Source: Deltaproteobacteria bacterium HGW-Deltaproteobacteria-2
GTDB taxonomy: Bacteria > Desulfobacterota > Syntrophia > Syntrophales > Smithellaceae
Direction of reading: 5' to 3'
Assembly: GCA_002840505.1 (NCBI GenBank)
Contig: PHBC01000005.1
Coordinates: 228,742-292,741, forward strand
Length of the DNA: 64,000 nt
The notes below the pieces were generated by a model that was not told the DNA's origin, made no database searches, and saw nothing but the letters and a program-made list of their open reading frames with translations. The position numbers and the translations under genes are program-made. Shown here piece after piece: positions 16,002-24,457 of this stretch; position 1 is the stretch's first letter; each line of letters begins with the position of its first letter.

Positions 16002-16496
16002 ATGACTACACCAATCATATCTATTGTCGGTAAATCCAATTCCGGCAAAACAACATTAATAGAAAAACTGATTCCGGAACTGGTTAAAAGAGGATATCAG
16101 GTGGCTACAATCAAGCATAATGTTCACGGGTTTGACATAGATCATGAAGGAAAAGACAGCTGGCGTCATAAAAAAGCCGGTGCCCATACAACGGTGATTT
16201 CCTCCGCTCAACGGGCAGCTTTAATTGAAGACCTGGATCATGATCATTCGCTTGCCGAAATCAGAGATAAATATATCAAAGGCGCGGACATAATTCTTTC
16301 CGAAGGTTACAAAGGCAATCCTTTCCCCAAAATTGAAATATTCCGTTCTGAACTAAAACGTGATTTGTTATGTAAAAAAGAAGATAATTTATTGGCCATT
16401 GCTTCAGATATAATTATGGATACCGGTGTTCCTTGTTTCAATATCAATGACACCAAAGGCATTGTTGATTTAATTGAAAGTAAATTTTTAAAATAG
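16002..16496 (+). CDS. mobB: molybdopterin-guanine dinucleotide biosynthesis protein MobB
   Basis: About 164 residues from MTTPIISIVGKSNSGKTTL. The Walker A loop VGKSNSGKTT, the segment VATIKHNVHGFDIDHEGKDSW with 'GKDS-x-R-H' and DIILSEGYKG are signature motifs of MobB, a GTP-binding protein that helps attach GMP to the molybdenum cofactor for formate dehydrogenases and related enzymes. The open frame begins at 15960, but ATG 16002 matches the family start and avoids an odd 14-residue extension. It stands alone on the plus strand, 76 bp before a lipoprotein gene. Molybdenum use is supported by the Mop protein at 27079. Confidence 0.9.
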   Translation: MTTPIISIVGKSNSGKTTLIEKLIPELVKRGYQVATIKHNVHGFDIDHEGKDSWRHKKAGAHTTVISSAQRAALIEDLDHDHSLAEIRDKYIKGADIILSEGYKGNPFPKIEIFRSELKRDLLCKKEDNLLAIASDIIMDTGVPCFNINDTKGIVDLIESKFLK

Positions 16497-16571
16497 TTAT
16501 CCACTAAGGGGCCTATTGATAGTAGGTCGGATGGGTAGCATATATCGATTGCGATAGAATAAGGATAAAAA

Positions 16572-17468
16572 ATGTTTTATTTATGGAATAGTAGAAAGTT
16601 TAGAATATTTCTATTTGTTTTTCTGGTTTTTACGCTGGCTGCTTGCGCTACTGTGCCGCCACCTGTCCCTCCCAAGCCGGCCCAAATTGCGGTTGTCCTG
16701 GGCGGTGGTGGGTCCAAGGGTTTCGCGCATATCGGCGTGCTGAAGGTGCTGGAAGCTCAGAAGATTCCTATACATATGATTGTAGGTACGAGCGCCGGCA
16801 GTCTGGTCGGCAGTTTATATGCCTCGGGCAAGACCGCCTTCGAACTGCAGGGAATTGCCATGAAGATGGAGGCGGACAACGTGATCGATTATGATTGGAA
16901 GATATGGAAGGGCGGACTCATTAAGGGAGAGAAAATCGAAAGTTTTATCAACGCAAACATTCATAATACTCCCATAGAAAAACTGAAAATCCGTTACTAT
17001 GCAGTGGCTACTAATTCCGCTACCGGAGAAGAAGTGGTCTTTGCCAGGGGCAATACCGGTATGGCTGTGCATGCCAGCTGCTCTGTGCCGGGCGTGTTTC
17101 AACCTTCGAAGATCGGAAACAGCACCTATATAGATGGCGGTGTGGTTAGTCCTGTGGCCGTTGATGTAGCACGCCGTAACGGGGCGGATATTGTCATTGC
17201 CGTGGATATTTCCGGTGGTATCAATACCAATGTGCCCGATGGAATCATGGATACGATGAGAAAATCTATAGACATAATGTATGCCCGAATTGCTGAATAT
17301 CAGATTAAAAATGCCGATATCGTGATCCGTCCGAACATGAAGAATATCGGCTCCACCGATATGGATAAATTTAACGAGGCGATTTTTGAGGGTGAAAAGG
17401 CGGCCAGCGCAAAATTGCCGGAGATTCAGAAAATTATTGAAAAGCTGAAACGGGAAGGAAGGCTTTAG
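16572..17468 (+). CDS. patatin-like phospholipase, predicted lipoprotein
   Basis: 298 residues. A signal peptide with lipobox (TLAACA, cysteine near residue 27) suggests a membrane-anchored protein. The patatin fold follows: oxyanion loop VVLGGGGSKGFAHIGVLKVL, nucleophile elbow GTSAG, and catalytic aspartate in DGGVVSPV. Such RssA-type enzymes hydrolyse acyl esters of phospholipids. ATG 16572 follows AATAAGGA. Proline-rich linker PPPVPPKP separates the anchor from the domain. Independent of the neighbours as far as can be seen. Confidence 0.9.
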   Translation: MFYLWNSRKFRIFLFVFLVFTLAACATVPPPVPPKPAQIAVVLGGGGSKGFAHIGVLKVLEAQKIPIHMIVGTSAGSLVGSLYASGKTAFELQGIAMKMEADNVIDYDWKIWKGGLIKGEKIESFINANIHNTPIEKLKIRYYAVATNSATGEEVVFARGNTGMAVHASCSVPGVFQPSKIGNSTYIDGGVVSPVAVDVARRNGADIVIAVDISGGINTNVPDGIMDTMRKSIDIMYARIAEYQIKNADIVIRPNMKNIGSTDMDKFNEAIFEGEKAASAKLPEIQKIIEKLKREGRL

Positions 17469-17536
17469 AAAACCAACAGGGATTGATATAAATAACAGTC
17501 CTCATTTTCAAAAACAATACGGGAAAATAAATCAAT

Positions 17537-18283
17537 ATGATCACTATAGGCGCAAGGGCCCATACAATTGAAGAACTTCTCGAGGTAGGCAAGCTCGGCT
17601 ACCCGTTTGTGGAAATTTCTCTTAATGATCCCGAGACCGTTACCGGCTGGATCCCTCAGCTTCTGGAAATAAAAGATAAATACGATGTTTCATTTCTGGC
17701 CCATTATCCCAACGAAGATAATCCTCTTGATGTGAATGTGCTTCAAAATAAATTCCTTCCGCGCATCAAAGCTCTGATGGATCTGTCACGACGGCTTGAT
17801 ATTACCAAAGCGACTATTCATTTCTGGATCGATCAAAGGTGGCTCCCGGCAGATCTACTTCCCGGTAAGCTGGAGCTGCTGTCCCGGATAGTGGACTATG
17901 GCAATGAATATGGAATTACCGTTTGCATAGAGAATTTAAGCGAACGTGCGGAGAGCTTCGGACCGGCATTCGAGGCCATCCCTGATCTCAGGATGACTTT
18001 GGATATCGGACATGCCCAGCTTCTGGCGAAAAAGAACACATCGTTTCGTTTTATAGAAGATCACTTTTCCAGAATTGCTCATCTTCATGTACATGACAAC
18101 CGTGGCGGAACAAGCGTTAAAGATGATCTCCATCTGCCACTGGGAGAAGGGATTGTGGATTATATCGCCATTATAAAATCCCTCATTGAAAAGGGGTATG
18201 ATTCAACCATCACCATGGAAGTAAAACCCGGGGACATGTCCAGGACAAAAAAGTCTTTGGAGGATTGTCTCCGAAAGACATAG
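17537..18283 (+). CDS. sugar phosphate isomerase/epimerase family (xylose-isomerase-like TIM barrel)
   Basis: 248 residues with the AP-endonuclease-2/xylose-isomerase-like barrel. Metal-binding candidates appear in TVCIENLSER (Glu), MTLDIGHAQL (Asp-x-x-His), HLHVHDNRGG (His-x-His-Asp) and ITMEVKPGD (Glu), in the family order. These usually bind a divalent metal for isomerase or endonuclease chemistry. The specific substrate cannot be assigned. It follows the patatin gene by 68 bp on the same strand. Confidence 0.82.
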   Translation: MITIGARAHTIEELLEVGKLGYPFVEISLNDPETVTGWIPQLLEIKDKYDVSFLAHYPNEDNPLDVNVLQNKFLPRIKALMDLSRRLDITKATIHFWIDQRWLPADLLPGKLELLSRIVDYGNEYGITVCIENLSERAESFGPAFEAIPDLRMTLDIGHAQLLAKKNTSFRFIEDHFSRIAHLHVHDNRGGTSVKDDLHLPLGEGIVDYIAIIKSLIEKGYDSTITMEVKPGDMSRTKKSLEDCLRKT

Positions 18284-18399
18284 CGTGTTGTGCCTGCATC
18301 AGAAATAATCTCTTATCAAAAAGTAAAATAAATTATTCTAACTCCTTTATTCTCTTGAAAAAAAACACATTCTCATGTTAACGTAATCAGCAATTTTTT

Positions 18400-19875
18400 A
18401 TGGAGGTTATTAAGACCATTAATTTAATACAATTACTGAGAGATTCTGTTCAAAAATATGGTGATCGCACCGCATTGATCAGCGATAAGCAATATATTAC
18501 CTATAGTCAGTTAAACAGGGCAATAAACAGTGTTGCCGGTATAATTAAGCAGTCCGGTATTGGAAAGGGAGATAACGTGGCTCTCATGCTCCCCAACATA
18601 CCGGAATTTGCTTACAGTTATTTCGGTGCACTTAAAAACGGGGCGGCTATTGTTCCGCTGAACACATCTTCCACTTCATTCGAATTAACCTATTTGCTGA
18701 ACAATTCGGATTCCAAAATTTTAATAACCCAGACGTCCCAGATTAAAAAGTATCAGGAAGCTAAAGATAAGCTTTTATCTTGTCATCAGGTAATTGCCGT
18801 GGATTCATTAAATCAGAACGGCGAGCTATTTGCCGGTGCGGATAGCGATGATTCTTCTTTCTGTTCGGATAAAATTACTCCGGAAGATCCGGCTGTAATT
18901 ATATACACGGCGGGATTGACGGGGAAACCTCTGGGCGCGTTACTTACCCATCACAATCTATGTGAAGAGCTCAATATGATTCAACCCATTTTTCGAAGAG
19001 GACCGGACGATGTCGGGCTTTGCCTTATTCCGTTGTTTCATTCTTTCGGAGCTACCGTAAATATGCTGAACGTCATTCAGGCAGGCTGTTCCACTGTCAT
19101 GATGGATAGATTAACCATGGATAGTCTTTTTGGTGCCATTGAAAGAGAAAGAATTACATATATAGCAGCGGTGCCTCGCCTTTATATAGGAATGATATTA
19201 TATGAAAAAGCGTCCAAATATGATTTGAGCTCTTTGAAAGTATGTGTCACCGGTGGTTCGGCCATGCCGCCTGAGTTCATACCTGTTTTTGAACAGAAAT
19301 TCAATGTGCGCATTCTGGAAGGCTATGGTCTGACAGAAGCATCACCCGCCTGTTCTTTCAACCGTATAGAGAACGTTGCCAAACCAGGATCTATCGGTAT
19401 CCCTTTGACCGGTATTGACATTAAAATTGTTGATGAATCCGGTCGGGAACTGCCACGCAATGAAATCGGCGAGGTTGTTGTCCGGGGCGGCAACGTTATG
19501 AAGAACTACTATAAAGATGACGTGGCTACCGCTTCAGTAATCAAAGACGGCTGGCTTTACACCGGCGACCTGGGCAGAATGGATGAGGAGAATTACATTT
19601 TTTTGACCGGTCTCAAAAAAAGAATGATCATTACCAGCGGATTCAACGTGTATCCGCGCGAAGTGGAAACGGTGCTGAACATGCATCCTGCAGTGCAGGT
19701 ATCGCGCATATTAGGCAAGCCGGATTTAATGCGCGGCGAACTGGTTAAAGCGGAAGTTGTTCTCAAAGAAGGATATTCTCCCGACGATAAAGAAATTATC
19801 CGGTATTGTAAAGTATATCTATCCAACTATAAGGTTCCACGGGAAATTGAATTCGTGAAAGCGTTGTCTAATTAG
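18400..19875 (+). CDS. AMP-dependent acyl-CoA synthetase-like protein, C-terminally short and missing key lysines
   Basis: 491 residues of the acyl-adenylate-forming (ANL) superfamily. Most core motifs are present: IIYTAGLTGKPLGALLTH (A3), LEGYGLTEASP (A5), GWLYTGDLGRMDEENY (A7/A8) and GFNVYPREVE. Two deviations stand out. In the A3 loop the usual 'TTGxPKG' reads LTGKPLG, so the lysine is leucine. The protein ends VPREIEFVKALSN, before the A10 motif (PxxxxGKxxR) that carries the catalytic lysine for adenylation. No continuation is visible in other frames. It may be inactive or do only the thioester half-reaction. It is followed 13 bp later by a membrane protein gene. Confidence 0.85.
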   Translation: MEVIKTINLIQLLRDSVQKYGDRTALISDKQYITYSQLNRAINSVAGIIKQSGIGKGDNVALMLPNIPEFAYSYFGALKNGAAIVPLNTSSTSFELTYLLNNSDSKILITQTSQIKKYQEAKDKLLSCHQVIAVDSLNQNGELFAGADSDDSSFCSDKITPEDPAVIIYTAGLTGKPLGALLTHHNLCEELNMIQPIFRRGPDDVGLCLIPLFHSFGATVNMLNVIQAGCSTVMMDRLTMDSLFGAIERERITYIAAVPRLYIGMILYEKASKYDLSSLKVCVTGGSAMPPEFIPVFEQKFNVRILEGYGLTEASPACSFNRIENVAKPGSIGIPLTGIDIKIVDESGRELPRNEIGEVVVRGGNVMKNYYKDDVATASVIKDGWLYTGDLGRMDEENYIFLTGLKKRMIITSGFNVYPREVETVLNMHPAVQVSRILGKPDLMRGELVKAEVVLKEGYSPDDKEIIRYCKVYLSNYKVPREIEFVKALSN

Positions 19876-19888
19876 AGAGTGAACTGCT

Positions 19889-20440
19889 ATGGATATACTT
19901 TTACGAGCGGAAAATTTCATAAGCCGAAAATCTGATTCTAATTTAATCATTGCGATATTCGGAATTATTTATTTTGCATCGCAGATAAAAATCGCCTCAA
20001 TCGTTCATCCGCTGGGTATTGATATGTTGCGTATTCAGACAACGCTATCGGGCGATACCTTCAAAGAAATAGCATCCGGATGGATTGCGTCGGGCCAAAT
20101 CGGACTTTATTATAAGCATTTTTATTTCGATAATTTTCATCCGATCTGGTACAGCATATTCTTAAGCCTGCTCATCGCCAGAGCGTTTAAAATCAACAAT
20201 ATTAATCCGAAATTCAACGTCTTTATCCTGACACCGTTTGTCGCCGGCATCTGTGATTTTTTTGAAAACATGATGCATCTGTACTTGCTGGCTGACCTGC
20301 AACGCGCAACACCAGCGCTGGTAGCGCTTTCCGGATTGGCGACGAATACCAAATGGTTTCTGGCTTTATCTGGAGTCGCTATCGTTTCTATTCTGATAGG
20401 CATCTCGATTGTGAAAAATTTCATAACGAAGAAAAAATAA
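19889..20440 (+). CDS. unrecognised membrane protein (183 aa)
   Basis: 183 residues, with about four hydrophobic segments: around residues 18-36 (LIIAIFGIIYFASQI), 87-99 (PIWYSIFLSLLIA), 112-128 and 152-178 (WFLALSGVAIVSILIGISIV), ending in a lysine tail. No family recognised. It lies between the degenerate acyl-CoA ligase and the FAH-family gene with short gaps (13 and 19 bp), so the three probably form one operon. GAGAGTG precedes ATG 19889. Confidence 0.7.
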   Translation: MDILLRAENFISRKSDSNLIIAIFGIIYFASQIKIASIVHPLGIDMLRIQTTLSGDTFKEIASGWIASGQIGLYYKHFYFDNFHPIWYSIFLSLLIARAFKINNINPKFNVFILTPFVAGICDFFENMMHLYLLADLQRATPALVALSGLATNTKWFLALSGVAIVSILIGISIVKNFITKKK

Positions 20441-20459
20441 GTTACAGGAGATAGTTTAC

Positions 20460-21473
20460 ATGAAGTTGCTTAATTTTCAGGCTGAATCAGGCGGTGCGCC
20501 GAAGTTTGGAATTGTCATCAAGGGTTACGCTGTGTCTTTTGAAACGCTGCAGCAGAAATCCGGGCAAACGCGTATCCAGCTTGCGGATATTTATTCATAT
20601 CTGAGAAACTTGCCGACAAGCGAAGACGCGGCGAGAGAATTTTTGAAGTACGGAGAAGCTTACATTTCTTCTTTCAATGATAGAGAAAAAATACCACTGG
20701 AAAAGGCTAAAATACTTTCTCCTGTACCCGTTCCCCGGGCGCTGATCGATTTCGGTCTGTCACCGCGCCATCTGGGAAATTCGGCGGCGACTTTAATAAA
20801 GCATGCATTTGGTTTTTTCGGTTCGATTATCGCGCCGATTGTTAAAAACAGAATAAAAGCGGCAACCAGCGGGAAGATGATTTATTACAAAGGCAACCAT
20901 AACGCGATTATAGGAGACAACGATACAATTCATTGGCCGGCGTATTCGTCTTATCTGGATATTGAACCAGAACTGGCGGTGATTACCGGAAACGAAACGA
21001 GACCTATAGCCGGATATACTATCTTCAACGATTCGTCGGCTCGCGATGTACAGTTTAGGGAGATGATGGGATTGGGAGGTCCGGCCAGAAGCAAGGATTT
21101 CGATTGCAGTAACGGATTGGGACCGTTTATCGTTACTCCCGATGAAGTTGGCGATCCTCTCGCCTTGAATGTTAGGGTAAAAATAGGAGAGCGCTACGAA
21201 TGGAAAGGGAGCACTTCCGAATATAGTGCGCGTCCTGAGAAAGCTGTTGAATTTCTTAAATCCGTTTTTACGCTTTTGCCGGGAACGGTTATTGGATTGG
21301 GAACAATCCCGGATTGCACGGGGCTGGACAATGATTTATGGATAAACCCCGGCGAGAAAATAGAAATCATTTTTGATAAGCTGGGAATTCTGAGACAGAA
21401 CATTCCTGAAAATTTAGGTAAGATGGAACCATCACCTTGGGGAAATAGAGAAGAATTACGAAAATTCTACTAA
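20460..21473 (+). CDS. fumarylacetoacetate hydrolase (FAH) family protein
   Basis: 337 residues. The FAH-family catalytic core is visible: metal-binding acidic residues in DIEPELAVITG, then GYTIFNDSSARDVQ, and SKDFDCSNGLGPFIV. Members hydrolyse or decarboxylate 2,4-dioxo acids in aromatic or amino-acid breakdown. The N-terminal ~90 residues form the usual cap domain. CAGGAGA precedes ATG 20460. Neighbours are a degenerate acyl-CoA ligase and a membrane protein; the actual substrate is unknown. Confidence 0.88.
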   Translation: MKLLNFQAESGGAPKFGIVIKGYAVSFETLQQKSGQTRIQLADIYSYLRNLPTSEDAAREFLKYGEAYISSFNDREKIPLEKAKILSPVPVPRALIDFGLSPRHLGNSAATLIKHAFGFFGSIIAPIVKNRIKAATSGKMIYYKGNHNAIIGDNDTIHWPAYSSYLDIEPELAVITGNETRPIAGYTIFNDSSARDVQFREMMGLGGPARSKDFDCSNGLGPFIVTPDEVGDPLALNVRVKIGERYEWKGSTSEYSARPEKAVEFLKSVFTLLPGTVIGLGTIPDCTGLDNDLWINPGEKIEIIFDKLGILRQNIPENLGKMEPSPWGNREELRKFY

Positions 21474-21529
21474 CTAATTTTTTAGTTAAATTATTATTCC
21501 GGCAATAAATCGGTATGTGTTTTTGCGTG

Positions 21530-21625
21530 TTCCCCGCTAGCGAGGGTAGAGGGTGGATGTTTTAATTTAACCGTAATTTTATCCACCTCCGTCACTGCGT
21601 GACACCTCCGCCGGCGGAGGATATG
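21530..21625. repeat. GC-rich hairpin repeat between FAH and thrC genes
   Basis: The gap between two convergent genes holds the complementary segments GGGTGGAT (21550s) and ATCCACCTCC (21580s), then a tight palindrome CTCCGCCGGCGGAG. It looks like an extragenic palindromic repeat and could also stop transcription from both sides. No coding potential seen. Confidence 0.45.
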
Positions 21626-21680
21626 CAATGACATTCTTTGCTATTGCGAAAATGTATCGTTGGTGGAAATCCAGTAATAA

Positions 21681-23066
21681 CTATTCTTTGCTTTTTAAAT
21701 TTTTCTGCAGAAATTTTTTAAAATCGTTGTAATCGTTGGTGATGGAAACTGCATCGCCTTCTCTTTTGTCAATGTTTTTCATGCTCTCTGGAAGCGGCAT
21801 GGTTAGTCCCAGCAATTTTTGAATCTCTTCCGGGAATTTTGCCGGATGCGCGGTTTCCAGACAAATGGCCAATTTTTGTTCTGGCGCTGTTTTGAAGTAT
21901 TCAACGAGTCCCGCCCAGCCCACGGCTCCGTGCTGTTCCAGAACCACATTGTGGTTTTTGTAAACGCTTTTGATTGTTTCTCTGGTTTGCTCATCAGTGA
22001 CGCTTACCGAGAAAATTTGTCGTTTCATTTCTTCCCAATCAGGGTATTTGTGAACTTGTCCTACGCGGTCAACTGTGCCGCCGTATAAGTCAAAAAAACG
22101 CGCCAGATTACTGGGATGTCCGACGTTCATCGCGTTGGAGATGCACGCACGCGAAGGAGAAACTTTATTGTATTTCCCTGTTGCCATGAAAATCGGGAAT
22201 TCATCGTTTTCATTGGTGGGCATGACAAGCTTCGCCACCGGTAATCCCATACGGCGGGCGTATTCGCAACCAAGCGCGTCACCGAAATTTCCCGAAGGAA
22301 CGGAAAAAATTGCCTGTTCATCTTGTTCAGCAAGTTGAGTGTATGCGTAGATATAATAAATTATCTGCGGAAGAATCCGGCCGAAGTTAATGGAATTAGC
22401 CGAAGTCAGATTGAATTTTTCCAAGTCCGCATCAGAAAATGCTTGTTTGACTAAATTCTGGCAGTCGTCGAACTTGCCGTCAACGCTTAATGCCTGAACG
22501 TTGCTGCCGATTGTGTCGAGCTGTTTTTTCTGCATATTGCTGACTTCAGTTGTCGGATACAGGATAGTGACATCAATTCCTCCAACACCCTTGAATGCTT
22601 CACCCACGGCGCTTCCCGTGTCGCCGGATGTGGCAACAAGAATGTTGAGCCTTTCGCCTTTCGGCCGGCAGTTGCTCATCAGTCTGGCCATCATACGCGC
22701 GGCAAAATCTTTGAATGATGCGGTAGGCCCCTGATCCAGACGCATTACATAGGTTTTAGATTTTACTTCTTCCAAAGGTACAGGATAGTTGTAAGAATCT
22801 TTGACAACTTTTTTAAGAGTCTCCAGCGGAAACTCATCGGCAAGAAAAGCTTTAGCAACAAGTAGTGCTGTATCGCTGTATGGCTTGCCTTTCAATTTCT
22901 GAATGTCTTTTAAGGAAAGCTGCGGAATAGTATCCGGCATAAACAAACCTTCATCCGAAGCCTGCCCTTTGAGCAGAGCTTCTTTAAAAGATACCTTGCC
23001 GGTGAAGGGAGTAATTCCCGCGACATTTTTCAAATTACGATTTGTGCTATAATAACAAATTGGCAT
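21681..23066 (-). CDS. thrC: threonine synthase
   Basis: 461 residues. The N-terminus has YYSTNRNLKNV, then FKEALLKGQASDEGLFMPD, the start of long-form threonine synthases. The PLP lysine lies in GPTASFKDFAARMM. SGDTGSAVGEAF binds the phosphate group and SVPSGNFGDALGCEYA is the second family block. It converts O-phosphohomoserine to threonine. It is encoded alone on the minus strand and divergently from the AAR-like gene. AAGAAGAA is the only upstream ribosome-like site. Confidence 0.95.
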   Translation of the reverse strand: MPICYYSTNRNLKNVAGITPFTGKVSFKEALLKGQASDEGLFMPDTIPQLSLKDIQKLKGKPYSDTALLVAKAFLADEFPLETLKKVVKDSYNYPVPLEEVKSKTYVMRLDQGPTASFKDFAARMMARLMSNCRPKGERLNILVATSGDTGSAVGEAFKGVGGIDVTILYPTTEVSNMQKKQLDTIGSNVQALSVDGKFDDCQNLVKQAFSDADLEKFNLTSANSINFGRILPQIIYYIYAYTQLAEQDEQAIFSVPSGNFGDALGCEYARRMGLPVAKLVMPTNENDEFPIFMATGKYNKVSPSRACISNAMNVGHPSNLARFFDLYGGTVDRVGQVHKYPDWEEMKRQIFSVSVTDEQTRETIKSVYKNHNVVLEQHGAVGWAGLVEYFKTAPEQKLAICLETAHPAKFPEEIQKLLGLTMPLPESMKNIDKREGDAVSITNDYNDFKKFLQKNLKSKE

Positions 23067-23233
23067 TTCTTCTTTAAACTTATTTGTCTCAAAAAATCAA
23101 TTTAAAAAAGATTACGATAATTCACGCTAAAGCAAGCTGCGGGGCATCATATTCGTCATTGACAGATAAAGCCGTTACTCTTATAAGCTCTGCTAGCAAT
23201 AAAAATTTTGCCAAGTCAGGATGATAATGTTGC

Positions 23234-24277
23234 ATGAGTAAATTCGCGTTTGTACTTAATCCTTTCAATATCCAGAATGTTCATGATTATAATTTCCTTT
23301 CTAAGCTAGCTCCTCCGGCAATCCTGAAAATAATTTTACGGCTGTTGCCGCCGTTTAAAATTCATTATGAAAAAAATTTGCGCTCCGCTCAAGGAACTGT
23401 AATCGATGGATGCTTCATCGTTTGTCCTTTGCTTTCCAAACAGGTGCTGGCGATGAAAGAGGAGACAGTTTTGCATAAAATATTAAAAGCGGTGCGGTTG
23501 GGAGAGAAGATCGGAGCGAGAGTTGTGGGGCTGGGTGCTTTGATGGGAATTGCCGGCAAGGGCGGGCAGATGATTGCTGCAAAAACATCCGCGTCTGTAA
23601 CTACCGGATCCAGTCTTGCCGCGGCGGCAATTCTGGAAACATTGGAACACGCTGCAAATTTACGCAAAATTGATCTCATGAAAGCAAAAATTGCGATTGT
23701 TGGCGCGACAAACGCCATTGGCCAGAACTGTGCCCTGGGATTTTTGAACAAGGCTGATACTATTTTTCTGCTAGCGAAAAATACCGAAAGACTTACCGAA
23801 CTCAAACAATTTCTTGTCACTCAAAAGTCCCAAACGCATGTCGTTGATAAGGGGCTTGCTTTGGACGCTGTGATTAGGGAAGCGGATATTATTATTTTTA
23901 CAACGTCCGCCATAGAAGTGCCGTTTGTTGCAACAGTCAGTAACCTCAAAGAAAATGCCATTATCTGCGACATCCCCTCTCCGCGCAATATTCCGGAAGA
24001 AATCTGCAGAATGCGTAAAGATATTATTGTTATAGATGGAGCCGTGATCGAGCCTCCGGAATCGGCAAAAATCGGATTAAGGTTGCCGTTGAAAGAAGGG
24101 TTTATTTATGCCTGCATGGCGGAAACCATGATTCTGGCGTTTGAAGGCCAGACACAGGAAAATTTTTCCACCGGTTTTAAACCGGATTTGAATAAGATGG
24201 CCCAGATCAAAGCCCTGGCTGCCAAGCACGGCTTTAAAATTAAATTCACTAGTTTTGGCGTTCCTATTCTGCGATGA
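23234..24277 (+). CDS. AAR-like long-chain acyl-ACP/acyl-CoA reductase
   Basis: 347 residues. The order of blocks matches cyanobacterial acyl-ACP reductase (AAR): an N-terminal domain with a VxG(K/C)xVxCPLL-like segment (TVIDGCFIVCPLL), a TTGSSLAAAAILETLEHAA block, the NAD(P) loop AIVGATNAIGQNCALGFL, an IICDIPSPRNIP block, DGAVIEPP and finally FIYACMAETMILAFEGQ. The cysteine there is C294, the same alignment position as the catalytic cysteine of AAR. It ends with KMAQIKALAAKHGFK, as in AAR. AAR reduces acyl-ACP/CoA to fatty aldehyde. No aldehyde-deformylating oxygenase is nearby, as expected in an anaerobe. Function as a reductase is inferred. Confidence 0.75.
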   Translation: MSKFAFVLNPFNIQNVHDYNFLSKLAPPAILKIILRLLPPFKIHYEKNLRSAQGTVIDGCFIVCPLLSKQVLAMKEETVLHKILKAVRLGEKIGARVVGLGALMGIAGKGGQMIAAKTSASVTTGSSLAAAAILETLEHAANLRKIDLMKAKIAIVGATNAIGQNCALGFLNKADTIFLLAKNTERLTELKQFLVTQKSQTHVVDKGLALDAVIREADIIIFTTSAIEVPFVATVSNLKENAIICDIPSPRNIPEEICRMRKDIIVIDGAVIEPPESAKIGLRLPLKEGFIYACMAETMILAFEGQTQENFSTGFKPDLNKMAQIKALAAKHGFKIKFTSFGVPILR

Positions 24278-24457
24278 GCAAAACAACGCTCCGCATACAC
24301 ATTTTGTAACAATTTTTTTGCCGGTGTTAGTTCCTAAGTGAATTGTCATCACGATCAATATTCCCTTGACATACAAGGCTTTTCTCCATATAAGCCTTTC
24401 CCCAGCGCTCTAAATTTAAGAATTCAAATTTTTGTTAATTTCCTGAGGAGGTGTTTA

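Noticed and set aside
19860..19990. Frameshift hiding the acyl-CoA ligase C-terminus
   Set aside because: The other two forward frames after 19860 run into stops quickly and show no GKxxR-like motif.
24338..24457. N-terminal extension of the OFA transporter
   Set aside because: GAGGAGGTG lies directly before ATG 24458, and the extension is not hydrophobic or family-like.
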